DNA of 64,000 nucleotides from Agromyces italicus DSM 16388 (GCF_000421545.1 NZ_ATXF01000005.1:1-64000), one strand, 5' to 3'. Positions 32,761 to 41,868 are shown, numbered from the stretch's first letter. Notes: a model not told the origin generated them from the sequence alone. A program made the numbers and translations.

Positions 32761-35700
32761 ATGAGACGCACCCATCGACGACGGCCAGGCAGGGCGGTGC
32801 TCGCGGCCGCGACGGCCGCTCTGATCGCCGTCACCTCGGCCGCGATCACCGGCCCCGTGGCGGCGAACGCCGCGATCGACCCGATCCTCGACCAGCGGCT
32901 TCCCGCATACAACGAGATCTGGACCACGAAGAGCACCGGGGTCACCGGCTCGATGCCGATCGGCAACGGAATCCAGGCGGCCAACGTCTGGGTCGAGGGC
33001 AGCACGCTGAAGCTGCTGCTCTCGGCGGGCGACGCCTGGGACGAGAACGTCCGGCTCGCCAAGCTCGGCCGGCTCGACATCACGTTCAGCCCGAACCCCT
33101 TCGCCACTGGGGCCTTCCGCCAGGAGCTGAAGCTCGAGGAGGGCGAGATCGTGATCACCTCCGGCAGCGACCCGGTGATCACCACTCGTGTGTGGGCCGA
33201 TGCGAACGAGAAGGCGCTGCACGTCGAGAGCGACGCTCCGGCCGCGTTCACGATGCAGGTCGACTTCGCCAGCGCAAGACCGGCCACCGTGACGAATCCG
33301 TCGCGCAACAATTTCAACTTCATGGACCTGGTCGACACCGAGTCGCCGTACACGGCAGCGCCGATCCCGCCGAAGGTGACCGCGGACACCGTCTACGAGC
33401 GCACGGACAAGCTGCTCTGGGCGCACCGAAACGACACGTCGCACTTCGACCAGATCATGGAACTCCAGGGCCTCGACCCCGCCGAGTTCGACGATCCGCT
33501 TACCGGGCGCACGTTCGGCGGCCTCGTGCAGGGCCCGGGGTTCACGACCATCTCCCCGACCCGTCTGGTCTCGTCGGCGGCGACGTCGCAGCGCCTCGAC
33601 ATCAACGTGGAGTCGAGCATCGACCTGGAGGCCAACTGGCTCGACACCTGGGAGAACGGCATCGAGGCGGCCGCGGCCGCGCTTGCGGACACGCCGATCG
33701 CTACGTTGCGCGCTGCGCACCAGGAGTACTGGGCGGACTTCTGGAACCGGTCGTACATCTTCGCTACGGGCGATGCCGATGCCGATCGCGTCACCAAGGG
33801 CTGGCTGCACACCCGCTACACCGAGGCGATCGCCGGACGCACGCCGAACATGCCCATCCGCTTCAACGGCTCGCTCTTCACGCCAGGGACGTCGACCGAT
33901 GCCGACGCCCGCCTGTGGAACAGCTACCACGGCTTCAATCAGCGTTTCGCCTACTGGAGCATGCTCCCGTCGGGTGACTTCGACCTCATGCAGCCCTACT
34001 TCGACCAGTACGCCTCCTCGCTCGACCTCGCGAAGAAGCGCGTGGAGGTCTTCTGGGGCGACGGCGCCACCGAGGACGGCGGCATCGAACTGCCGCCGTC
34101 GGAGGGCGCCATGTGGCCAGAGGTCATGGGTCTCTGGGGTCACGCCGTCGGCGGCGAGTACGGATGGAACCGCGCGGGCAAGCCGGCCAACTGGTTCTCG
34201 GGGACGTGGACGCGCTACCTCTACGCGAACAACGTCGAACTCGCCTCGATGATGCTCGACTACTACACCTACACGGGCGACACGGACTTCGCGACGTCGA
34301 AGCTGCTGCCCGTCGCCAGCGAAGTCGTCAAGTTCTACGACACTCACTGGAACCTCTCGAACGGGAAGATCGACATGTACCCGATGTACTCGGGTGAAGG
34401 CGATCGGATGCTGCACAACCCGATGGCCGACACCGCCGGTCTGCACAACACGATCGACGGCCTGCTCGCCCTGCCCACGTCGCTGACGACGCAGGTCGAC
34501 CGGGACTACTGGACTGCCGTGAAGGGACGCCTGCCCAACCTGCCGATCGGCTCGTCAACGACCGACAACGACACGAACTACGGTCCGAACGACCGGATGA
34601 AGACGGCCGCGAGCGTGTTCCTCGGCAGCGACACCAACAACCAGAACCTGTGGCCGATTTTCCCTCTCCGGATGTTCGGCAACGGACAGCCCGACCTCGA
34701 CCTCGCAGTGGCCTCGTACAACGATCGTCGGGGCAAGTACCCGACGAACGGCACTCAGGACTGGCGTCACGATGCCACGCACGCCGCCTACCTCGGGCTC
34801 ACGGACGAAGCTCGATACCAGACGGTGGAGGCCTTCCGGAACGGCGCCTGGCGCTACACCGGCTTCGGTCCGGGCGCCGGTGACGGCGAGCCCGGGAACG
34901 AGCCGCGCTCGATCGGCAAGATCGCGCTCCAGGCCATGCTGCTGCACCCCGGCGCCGGCGACGACGCAATCCTGTTCAACGCGTGGCCGGGCAACTGGGA
35001 CGTCAGGTTCAAGCTGCACACCACCAACGGCCGCATCGTGGAGGGGTCCCGTGTCGCAGGCGTCGTCGACTACGGCGTCTCCCCCGGCGTGGGAACCATC
35101 ACGGTGCGCCCGATCGAGGTCGCTGTGACGACGAGCTACACGTGGACGGCACAGCCGAGCTCGACCGCACTCGCCGGAGACGTGAACGGCGACGGCAAGG
35201 GCGACATCGTCGCCTGGCAGGGCGCGGACGGGTACATCTTCCCTCGCGTCGGCGACGGCACCGGTACTGCGTTCACCCACACGGAACCGACGGTCTGGGC
35301 CGCACCGGGCACGCGGTTCGGTGGCGACTTCAACGGCGACGGGAAGCTCGACGTCGGCGCGTGGTCGGGCTCCGGGGCTGGGAACTGGAAGATTCGCTAT
35401 GGAACGGGCACCACGTTCAGCGGTGAGACGCCGTACTCATGGGCGGCTCAGGCCGGATCGAGCCTCGTGACCGGCGACTTCAACGCCGACGGTAAGACGG
35501 ACCTCGGTGTCTGGCAGACGGATGGGCACTTCTACATCCGGTACGGGGTCGGCGACGGCACCTTCGGCAATCAGACCCATCAGTCGATCGCGCATCCGGG
35601 AGCCTCGTCGAAGATCACCGCGGGCGATTACGACGGAGACGGCGACGCCGACCTCGCGTACTCGACGGGGAGCGGCTGGGCGGTCCGCCTCGGGAACGGC

Positions 35701-36156
35701 ACCGGCGGCTTCGCCGCGGCCTCCTCGACGATCAGCCCACCCGGGAGCGGCAGCCCGGTCTCGGCAGACATCGACGCCGACGGCAAGGACGACCTCGTCG
35801 TTTGGACCTCATCGAACGGCAAGTGGGTCACCCGGTACGACATGGCGGCGAGCGCCCCGGCGGTCGCGCCCACGGCCGACGTGACGGCGACGAGCAAGTG
35901 CATCGCCGGCAAGGTGGCGCTCAGCGTGCTCGCTCGCAACACCGCTGAGGTCCCCGCGGCCGTCGAGATGACGACGGAGCACGGCGACAAGTCCTTCGCC
36001 TCCGTCGCTCCCAGAAAGAACGCGACCCACGCGTTCACGGTGCGCGCGGCCGAACTCCCGGGCGGCCAGGTGCAGATCGTGACCTCGGCCGAGGTGGACG
36101 GCGAAGCCGTCACCAACACGATCACCGTGCCGTACGCGGCACGCTCGTGCGGCTGA
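32761..36156 (+). CDS. Secreted DUF5703 glycosidase-like protein with FG-GAP repeats
   Basis: The 1131-residue protein has a signal peptide (about 1-38) and an N-terminal DUF5703 beta-sandwich. A GH95-like alpha/alpha-barrel region follows (about 340-790; for example LPPSEGAMWPEVMGLWGHAVGGEYGWNR in pieces). Then come five FG-GAP/VCBS repeats with calcium-loop words (DVNGDGKGDI, DFNGDGKLDV, DFNADGKTDL, DYDGDGDADL, DIDADGKDDL) and a C-terminal Ig-like domain (about 1040-1131). FG-GAP repeats usually mediate substrate or surface binding. Activity is unknown; family and context suggest removal of fucose or galactose side chains from plant glycans. It is followed by a strong terminator. Confidence 0.82.
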   Translation: MRRTHRRRPGRAVLAAATAALIAVTSAAITGPVAANAAIDPILDQRLPAYNEIWTTKSTGVTGSMPIGNGIQAANVWVEGSTLKLLLSAGDAWDENVRLAKLGRLDITFSPNPFATGAFRQELKLEEGEIVITSGSDPVITTRVWADANEKALHVESDAPAAFTMQVDFASARPATVTNPSRNNFNFMDLVDTESPYTAAPIPPKVTADTVYERTDKLLWAHRNDTSHFDQIMELQGLDPAEFDDPLTGRTFGGLVQGPGFTTISPTRLVSSAATSQRLDINVESSIDLEANWLDTWENGIEAAAAALADTPIATLRAAHQEYWADFWNRSYIFATGDADADRVTKGWLHTRYTEAIAGRTPNMPIRFNGSLFTPGTSTDADARLWNSYHGFNQRFAYWSMLPSGDFDLMQPYFDQYASSLDLAKKRVEVFWGDGATEDGGIELPPSEGAMWPEVMGLWGHAVGGEYGWNRAGKPANWFSGTWTRYLYANNVELASMMLDYYTYTGDTDFATSKLLPVASEVVKFYDTHWNLSNGKIDMYPMYSGEGDRMLHNPMADTAGLHNTIDGLLALPTSLTTQVDRDYWTAVKGRLPNLPIGSSTTDNDTNYGPNDRMKTAASVFLGSDTNNQNLWPIFPLRMFGNGQPDLDLAVASYNDRRGKYPTNGTQDWRHDATHAAYLGLTDEARYQTVEAFRNGAWRYTGFGPGAGDGEPGNEPRSIGKIALQAMLLHPGAGDDAILFNAWPGNWDVRFKLHTTNGRIVEGSRVAGVVDYGVSPGVGTITVRPIEVAVTTSYTWTAQPSSTALAGDVNGDGKGDIVAWQGADGYIFPRVGDGTGTAFTHTEPTVWAAPGTRFGGDFNGDGKLDVGAWSGSGAGNWKIRYGTGTTFSGETPYSWAAQAGSSLVTGDFNADGKTDLGVWQTDGHFYIRYGVGDGTFGNQTHQSIAHPGASSKITAGDYDGDGDADLAYSTGSGWAVRLGNGTGGFAAASSTISPPGSGSPVSADIDADGKDDLVVWTSSNGKWVTRYDMAASAPAVAPTADVTATSKCIAGKVALSVLARNTAEVPAAVEMTTEHGDKSFASVAPRKNATHAFTVRAAELPGGQVQIVTSAEVDGEAVTNTITVPYAARSCG

Positions 36157-36203
36157 TCGGCGGCTGACGGCGCCACCGTCACGTCGAACAGTCATGCAGT
36201 GCG

Positions 36204-36233
36204 AACGGCTCCGGTCACTCAACCGGAGCCGTT
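36204..36233 (+). terminator. Terminator after the DUF5703 gene
   Basis: A perfect 12-bp hairpin, aacggctccggt and accggagccgtt with a six-nt loop, is followed by tttcgc. It separates the secreted glycosidase gene from the DUF5107 gene. Confidence 0.85.
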
Positions 36234-36323
36234 TCGCATGCTCGGCCTGAGATCCTCGTTTCATCCAAGTTGCCGGCGGAATGCTCATTCTCCTAGTGCC
36301 GATCGGAAACCTAGGTTCGCCTT

Positions 36324-39300
36324 ATGGTCAAAGAAACACCCTCCACCCCGATCCCCTCGAGCCCGAACGACCCCTCGCGCATCGTGCTCCCCCCGGTGCC
36401 AGCCGAGCTAGTGGATGCACCGGTCGCGGCGTGGTCCGAGTCGATCCTGATCGACACCTACCTGCCACAGAAGCCGTCCGACTACCCCGCCTTCCTCGAT
36501 CGACGCGTCTACCAGGGCTCCTCAGGGCGGGTGCACCCTCTCCCGTTCCACGAGAAGATCTCGGCGCAGAAGGCGCCGCACCTGTGGGAGGCGATCCACC
36601 TCGAGAACGCGTGGATCCGATTGGTGATCCTGCCCGAGCTCGGCGGGCGGATCCACATCGGCTACGACAAGGGTGCCGATTACGACTTCTTCTACCGCAA
36701 CAACGTCATCAAGCCGGCGCTCGTCGGACTCGCGGGCCCCTGGATCTCGGGCGGCGTCGAGTTCAACTGGCCGCAGCACCACCGCCCGGCCACCTTCCTG
36801 CCGATGGACTGGGAGATCGAGCACGAGGCCGACGGCGCCGTCACGGTCTGGTGCTCGGACCACGACCCGTTCGCCCGCATGAAGGGCGCGCACGGCATCC
36901 GCCTTCGCGCGGACTCGACGGTCATCGAGGCGAGGGTCCGCGTCACGAACCGCACCGAGGACCCGCAGACGTTCCTCTGGTGGGCGAACGTGGCCGCGGC
37001 CGTGAACGACGACTACCAGGTGTTCTTCCCCACCGACGTGCATGAGGTCGCCGACCACGCGAAGCGGGCCGTCACGACCTATCCCGCCGTGGCCGACCGC
37101 TACTACGGCGTCGACTACCCGGCGCAGGTCTCTGCCGATCGGCCCGACGGCGACCGGCTCGATTGGTACCGGAACATCCCTGTTCCGACCTCGTACATGA
37201 TCCTCGACACCGAGGACGACTTCTTCGGCGGTTACGACCATGGCCGTGGCGCCGGCTTCGTGTCCGTCGCGGATCACGGATTCGCGCCGGGCAAGAAGCT
37301 CTGGACCTGGGGGAACGCACCCTTCGGCTGGGCGTGGGACGACAATCTCACGGATGCCGACGGACCGTACGTGGAACTCATGGCCGGTGCGTTCACCGAC
37401 AACCAGCCCGACTTCTCATGGCTGGCGCCTGGGGAGACCAAGACGTTCAGCCAGCACTGGTACCCGATCCGCGAGATCGGACCGGCCCATCAGGCGAACC
37501 TCGACCTCGCCATCCGCCTCGACGTGCAGCGACGGGAAAACGGCACCGTGGTGCGCCTCGGCGTCGGCTCGACCCGGGATCGGGATCGGGTCGTCGTCGA
37601 GCTGCGCGACCGCAGCTCCGGCTCTGTGTTGTCCCGCCGCAGCACGGCGATCAGCCCCGACCGCCCATACCTCGCCGAGGAGGCCCTCGATGGCGCCTTC
37701 GAGACGAGCGAGATCCTGCTCGTCGTCACCGGCGACGACGGTGACGAGCTCATCGGCTTCGCCCACCGGGCGGATGCCGCGCATCGTCCGATTCGGCCCG
37801 CGGTCGAGCCGCCGGCTCCAGCCGAGGTGGGCTCGGTAGAGGAGCTCTTCCTGATCGGCCAGTACCTCGAGCAGTACCGGCACGCGACCCGCAAGCCGGA
37901 ACCGTACTGGCGGGAAGCCGTGCGTCGCGACCCCGGGCATGTGGGCTCGCATGTCGCGCTGGCCGGCACCCTCGGGCGTGCTGGGCTCCTTCAATCTGCC
38001 GAGGACCACCTGCTGCTGGCGGTCGACCGCCTGACGACGTGGGTGCCGAACCCCGCCGACGGCGAAGCGCATTACCGCCTCGGGGTGAATCTCGTCCGGC
38101 AGGGGCAGGACACTCGCGCCGTCGCCGCACTCACCAAAGCGATGTGGACGGCAGCCTGGCACGCACCCGCCGGGTACGCGCTCGCCCGTATCCAGGCGCG
38201 TCACGGTGAGCTCTCCGTGGCGCTCAAGACGCTCGACGCCGTCCTCGCCGGAGGCGTGCACGGACAGGCAGAGGTGCTGCGCGCGCACCTCCTCGGTCGA
38301 ATCGGGCGTCTTGACGATTCGGTGGCGAGCGCCGAGCGTGTTCTCGAACGCGATCCGCTCGACCAGTGGGCGCGTGATGTCGCCGGTCGTCCGCTGTCGC
38401 ATGATTCCGGAATCCTGCTCGATGTCGCACTCGAGTACGCCGCGGCGGGTTCGCACCTCGATGCACTGCGGATGCTCCGGCTCGCATCCGAGGCCGCTCC
38501 CGCGACGGCAGACGGCCAAGTCCAGACCGGCGCGCTCATCCTCTACCACCGCGCGGCGATCCTCGACCGGATCGGTCGCACTGAGGAGGCTGCCGATGCG
38601 CGGTCGCAGGCCCGTACGAGCCCCGAGCACAACACCGCGGCATCCAGGTTGGAGGACGTCGACGCGCTGCTGGTCGCGCTCGATGCGGATCCGACGGATG
38701 CCCGTGCGGCGCTCATGCTCGGAAACTGGACCTACGACCGCGGTCGGCACCACGACGCGATCGACCTGTGGAACCGCTGCGTGCAGCGGAAGCGGTCCGC
38801 AGCCGACGGCGACGACGACGACGACGCGTGGATCCGCGTGGTCGCGCACCGGAACCTCGGCATCGCGGCCTACAACGTGCTCGCCGATACCGAACTCGCG
38901 TTGGAACACTTCGAGGCCGCCCGTACCGCGGCGCCCGACGACGCGAAGCTCTTCAGCGAGTACGACCAACTGGTCGAGCGTCTGGGTCGGAACGCAGCCG
39001 AGCGGCTCTCCGCGCACGAGGCGAACCTCGGGCTCGTCCTCGAACGAGACGATCTCGGCATCGCAAATGCGACTCTCCTCATCGAGTCCGGCGACTCCGG
39101 CCTCGCTCGGGAGCGACTTCTCGCGCGTCGTTTCCAGCCGTGGGAGGGCGGTGAGGGGCAGGTGCTCGCGGCCTGGGACGCCGCCAACCTCGCCCTGGCG
39201 GAGCAGCGCCTCGACGCAGGCGACGCCGACGGCGCGCTGGGCTTCCTTCGCAGCGCTCTCGAACCGCCGACGACTCTCGGCGAGGCGAGGCACCCGCTCG

Positions 39301-39722
39301 CGAACTGCGCCAGGATCCACTGGCTCGTCGGCTGCGCCGCCGACGCCGCCGGAGACCGCGCGATCGCCGAAGATGCTTGGGACCGTGCGGCGTCCTCGGA
39401 CGGCGATTTTCTGGACATGAGTCCGAGCTCATTCAGCACGCAGACGGAGTACACGATCCGTGCGCTCCTCAAGGTCGGACGCAGGACTGAGGCGGCGACG
39501 CAGCATGCTGCACTCGGGGCATTCATCGACCAGCTTGCCGCCACTCCTGCGTCGATCGACTACTTCGCAACGTCGTTGCCGACCATGCTGCTCTTCCATG
39601 AGGATCCGGCGGACGCCCAGGCGGAACGAGTCAGCGAGTTGCGGGCCGCGCACGCGCGGCTCGCCGAAGTGCTCGGCCACGAGGGGCAGCGACGCGACGA
39701 GGGAATCGCCGAAGAATCGTGA
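36324..39722 (+). CDS. DUF5107-TPR protein
   Basis: The 1132-residue protein lacks a signal peptide. Residues about 40-380 form a DUF5107 domain, related to the galactose-mutarotase superfamily, with LVILPELGGRIHIGYDKGADYDFFYRNN and WISGGVEFNWPQHHRP (split across strands) typical of it. From about 500 to 1000 run tetratricopeptide-like helical repeats (YWREAVRRDPGHVGSHVALAGTLGRAG pattern). DUF5107-TPR proteins occur in carbohydrate loci of actinobacteria and Bacteroidetes, but no activity is firmly assigned. It is the last gene of the element. The start has no clear ribosome binding site. Confidence 0.82.
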   Translation: MVKETPSTPIPSSPNDPSRIVLPPVPAELVDAPVAAWSESILIDTYLPQKPSDYPAFLDRRVYQGSSGRVHPLPFHEKISAQKAPHLWEAIHLENAWIRLVILPELGGRIHIGYDKGADYDFFYRNNVIKPALVGLAGPWISGGVEFNWPQHHRPATFLPMDWEIEHEADGAVTVWCSDHDPFARMKGAHGIRLRADSTVIEARVRVTNRTEDPQTFLWWANVAAAVNDDYQVFFPTDVHEVADHAKRAVTTYPAVADRYYGVDYPAQVSADRPDGDRLDWYRNIPVPTSYMILDTEDDFFGGYDHGRGAGFVSVADHGFAPGKKLWTWGNAPFGWAWDDNLTDADGPYVELMAGAFTDNQPDFSWLAPGETKTFSQHWYPIREIGPAHQANLDLAIRLDVQRRENGTVVRLGVGSTRDRDRVVVELRDRSSGSVLSRRSTAISPDRPYLAEEALDGAFETSEILLVVTGDDGDELIGFAHRADAAHRPIRPAVEPPAPAEVGSVEELFLIGQYLEQYRHATRKPEPYWREAVRRDPGHVGSHVALAGTLGRAGLLQSAEDHLLLAVDRLTTWVPNPADGEAHYRLGVNLVRQGQDTRAVAALTKAMWTAAWHAPAGYALARIQARHGELSVALKTLDAVLAGGVHGQAEVLRAHLLGRIGRLDDSVASAERVLERDPLDQWARDVAGRPLSHDSGILLDVALEYAAAGSHLDALRMLRLASEAAPATADGQVQTGALILYHRAAILDRIGRTEEAADARSQARTSPEHNTAASRLEDVDALLVALDADPTDARAALMLGNWTYDRGRHHDAIDLWNRCVQRKRSAADGDDDDDAWIRVVAHRNLGIAAYNVLADTELALEHFEAARTAAPDDAKLFSEYDQLVERLGRNAAERLSAHEANLGLVLERDDLGIANATLLIESGDSGLARERLLARRFQPWEGGEGQVLAAWDAANLALAEQRLDAGDADGALGFLRSALEPPTTLGEARHPLANCARIHWLVGCAADAAGDRAIAEDAWDRAASSDGDFLDMSPSSFSTQTEYTIRALLKVGRRTEAATQHAALGAFIDQLAATPASIDYFATSLPTMLLFHEDPADAQAERVSELRAAHARLAEVLGHEGQRRDEGIAEES

Positions 39723-39724
39723 CT

Positions 39725-39781
39725 CCGCGCGCGCGGCTGCTCGGCCAGGCCTCAGGATTGGCCGAGCGGCTGCGCGCGCGG
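39725..39781 (+). terminator. Long GC hairpin after the DUF5107 gene
   Basis: Left arm pieces ccgcgcgcgc and ctcggcca pair with tggccgag and gcgcgcgcgg across a short loop. There is no U tract, but it starts three nt after the stop codon. The following 230 nt up to attR contain no gene; I see only the arm-type repeats there. Confidence 0.65.
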
Positions 39782-39891
39782 TACATCGGATAGCTGGCGA
39801 GCTCATCCCGCCGGTCGAAGACGTGGCGCCTCCGGTCGTTAAACCGACACGCACCGTGGACCTGATCGTCGACCCTGGTTTGGGTCGAATC

Positions 39892-39913
39892 TGTGCCATT
39901 AATGTGCCATTAA
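39892..39913. other. Right arm-type repeat pair (2 x tgtgccattaa)
   Basis: Two adjoining copies of tgtgccattaa, identical to those at 15186-15207 and in the same orientation, lie 100 nt inside attR. Here they are non-coding, so their conservation is not explained by the integrase protein sequence. Confidence 0.75.
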
Positions 39914-40013
39914 ATGCGCGAAAACGAACTGAAACCAACTGTGACCGTTTCGAAGAATCCCTGATCAGCGCGATATCATGTCCTTAAGAATTGAGCGAAA
40001 ATGGCCCAGGCTC

Positions 40014-40059
40014 ACTGAAAATCGAAAGGTCACCGGATCGATGCCGGTCGGAGCCACCA
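40014..40059 (+). other. attR: right attachment site (3' part of tRNA-Phe)
   Basis: The 46 nt are identical to the 3' part of tRNA-Phe, including CCA. The 5' half of a tRNA is missing, so it cannot give a tRNA. It is followed by a hairpin (40062-40084) similar to the one after tRNA-Phe, the original chromosomal terminator with two or three changes. Confidence 0.9.
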
Positions 40060-40125
40060 GTAAACCCCCGGGTAACCGGGGACTTTCTTTCTTCCGCCGC
40101 TCGTGCGCCACGGCCCGGCGAGTCA

Positions 40126-40169
40126 CGCAGGAACGGCGCCGCGAGCTGACTCGCGACGCCGTTCCTGCG
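40126..40169 (-). terminator. Terminator of the DUF4232 gene
   Basis: Arms cgcaggaacggcg (40126-40138) and cgccgttcctgcg (40157-40169) are perfect, with a second small stem cgcgag/ctcgcg inside. It lies 12 nt beyond the stop of the minus-strand gene. Confidence 0.8.
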
Positions 40170-40181
40170 ATGCGCGGCAGA

Positions 40182-41342
40182 TCAGGCCGGCGTGAGCGGC
40201 CCGATCTCGAGCACGCTCGAGCCGTCGGCGCAGACCTCCAACGGGGCAGTGGCGACGACGCCGGGACCGGCACCGTCTGACGTGACATTCGCCCGCACGT
40301 GGTCGGCAGTGGTCGCCTCGCAGCTCGATGACGTGGGGGTGAGGGCGGTGCCGACCACGACGGCGGCGTCTCCGTTCGCGATGACGAACGGCTCGCCGTC
40401 CGTTCCGACCGCCCACGACGAGCCGATCCGGGCTCCGTCGGCCGACTCCACGACCAGTCCGGGCCATCCCCACATCGCGCAGGGCGTGTCGCTCATGTTC
40501 GTGAAGACGAACTCGAATGCCGACGCACCATCGGCCGAGAGGTCGGGCCGCGAGACGAACTCGAGCGCCAGCTGCTCGTCCTGGCACTTGGCGGGATGCG
40601 GCTCCGGCTCGGGCTGCGGCTCGGGCTCCAGCTCCGCGGGCGGGGTCACCTCGCCGGGCTTGCCGTGAAGCGCCGTCAGTGGCCCGAGCCACAGCGTCCA
40701 GGTGCCGTCGGTGCAGACCGGAAGCTGCACATCGTCGACGATGCCGCCGCCCGCGCCGTCCGACGAGATGTAGGCGCGCAGATGGTCGGAGGTCGCCTCG
40801 GCGCACCCCGTCGCGGCGGGCACGTCGGCCGTCCCCTCGGCGACGGCACGGCCGCCGTTCGGGGGCAGCACGGCCGGCTTGCTCGTCGTTCCCGAGGCGA
40901 GCGCCCATGTCAGAGTCGCACCGTCGGCGTCCTCCGCGACGAGACCCGGCCATCCGTCGAGCGAGCACGGCTGCGACGCGATGTTCGTGAACACGAGATC
41001 GAAGGCGTCCACCCCTGACGTCGAGCGGTCGGGACGCTCGACGTAATCCATGCTCAGCTGCGCGTCTTCGCAGCGAACGGGCCCGGTCATCGCGGCGCGG
41101 TCGTTCTGGTCCACTCGAGCGGCTGCCTGGCCACGATTCGCGTTCGCCGCCCGCAGGGCGGCGCTGGTCGCGCGGGCATCGGCAGTCACGACGTCATCTG
41201 CCGCCGAGGGCGCGGATGCCGCGGCTGCGGCCTTCGCACCGCCGGCGTCGAGCGCGCCGGCGACGAGCGCCGAACCGCCGGTGAGCGCCACCGTCAGCGC
41301 CACCCCGACGAGTGTTTGGAACATCACCCTCTTGGTGTACAT
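40182..41342 (-). CDS. Secreted protein with two DUF4232 domains
   Basis: The 386-residue protein has a signal peptide or membrane anchor (about 8-38). Two copies of the DUF4232 domain follow (about 90-220 and 252-386), joined by a Glu-Pro repeat linker (LEPEPQPEPEPHP). Each copy has the pattern C-x-D-x-Q-L-x-x-x-(Y/F)V-x-RPD, FTN and PCxxxGWPGLV with paired cysteines. The family is exported and frequent in actinobacteria, without a known activity. An aaggga ribosome binding site supports the ATG. It is divergent from the PadR operon. Confidence 0.85.
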   Translation of the reverse strand: MYTKRVMFQTLVGVALTVALTGGSALVAGALDAGGAKAAAAASAPSAADDVVTADARATSAALRAANANRGQAAARVDQNDRAAMTGPVRCEDAQLSMDYVERPDRSTSGVDAFDLVFTNIASQPCSLDGWPGLVAEDADGATLTWALASGTTSKPAVLPPNGGRAVAEGTADVPAATGCAEATSDHLRAYISSDGAGGGIVDDVQLPVCTDGTWTLWLGPLTALHGKPGEVTPPAELEPEPQPEPEPHPAKCQDEQLALEFVSRPDLSADGASAFEFVFTNMSDTPCAMWGWPGLVVESADGARIGSSWAVGTDGEPFVIANGDAAVVVGTALTPTSSSCEATTADHVRANVTSDGAGPGVVATAPLEVCADGSSVLEIGPLTPA

Positions 41343-41401
41343 GTCGTTCCCTTCTGCGCCGCCCGATCAGGCGGCTCGAGGGGGACGCTAGCATATGGGC
41401 A

Positions 41402-41506
41402 GATATCTTCCTATAGAAGAATCGAGATCTTCTCCCCGATCGACCGATATCTTCCCATACAGCCCGACCGATATCTTCCTATACAGCCCGGCGATATCTT
41501 CCTATA
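41402..41506 (+). promoter_or_regulatory. Five phased operator-like repeats before the padR-like gene
   Basis: The word gatatcttcctata occurs at 41402, 41470 and 41493, gatatcttcccata at 41446, and a weaker copy (gagatcttctcccc) at 41424. Starts are 22-24 nt apart, about two helical turns, so bound proteins would sit on one face. The last copy overlaps tatact, a -10 box eight nt before the ATG at 41515, which suggests a leaderless transcript under autoregulation. Confidence 0.75.
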
Positions 41507-41514
41507 CTGGCCCC

Positions 41515-41868
41515 ATGCCACGCAGACGAGAAGGCCGACTGGTCGACCTCGAGGTCGACATCCTCGGCGCGGGTATCGAACTCCAGGTCGAAGACGGCGA
41601 CTTCTACGGTTTCGCCCTCGCCAAACGCATCGCCGACCGCTCGGGAGCCTCGGCGCTCACGGCGCACGGCACGCTCTACAAGGCGCTCGGCCGTCTCGCC
41701 GAGCGCGGTCTGGTCGAATCCGAGTGGGAGGATCCCGAGATCGCCGCGGCCGAAGGCCGCCCACGACGACGGCTCTACCGGGTGACCGGCGCCGGCGCGG
41801 CGGCGTGCCGCGCCGAGACCGAACTGCGCACCGCGCCCGTACCCAGCCCGCGATCGGCGTTCGCATGA
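41515..41868 (+). CDS. PadR-like transcriptional regulator
   Basis: The 117-residue protein has the PadR winged-helix pattern: DLEVDILGAGIELQVEDGDFYGFALAKRIADRS, then TLYKALGRLAERGLVESEWE with the wing residues and RRRLYRVTGAG. The ATG at 41515 is preferred to upstream starts because everything before it is operator repeat. It overlaps the next gene by 4 nt (ATGA). Phased repeats upstream indicate autoregulation. Confidence 0.88.
   Translation: MPRRREGRLVDLEVDILGAGIELQVEDGDFYGFALAKRIADRSGASALTAHGTLYKALGRLAERGLVESEWEDPEIAAAEGRPRRRLYRVTGAGAAACRAETELRTAPVPSPRSAFA

Larger units (their letters stand above)
15118..40059. mobile_element. About 25-kb integrative (formerly mobilisable) element in tRNA-Phe
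   Basis: The borders are the 46-bp direct repeat at tRNA-Phe (left) and 40014-40059 (right). Inside are a tyrosine integrase next to the left border, an excisionase-like gene, an unknown conserved gene, a methyltransferase/GHKL-nuclease cassette, a frameshifted MobF relaxase and an alpha-galactoside cargo. No FtsK/TraB-type transfer ATPase, type IV secretion or phage structural gene is seen, so it is best described as an integrative and mobilisable element or an island derived from one. Arm-type repeats inside each end support a functional recombination site pair. Confidence 0.88.

Noticed and set aside
40014-40059. Possible second tRNA-Phe.
   Set aside because: Only the 3' half is present; D-arm and 5' acceptor strand are missing, so it is an attachment remnant.
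15118-40059. Prophage interpretation of the element.
   Set aside because: No capsid, tail, terminase or lysis genes are present; relaxase and sugar genes point to an integrative and mobilisable element.
41402-41506. CRISPR-like array.
   Set aside because: Repeats are 14 nt with spacers of only 8-10 nt and overlap a promoter, which fits operators, not CRISPR.
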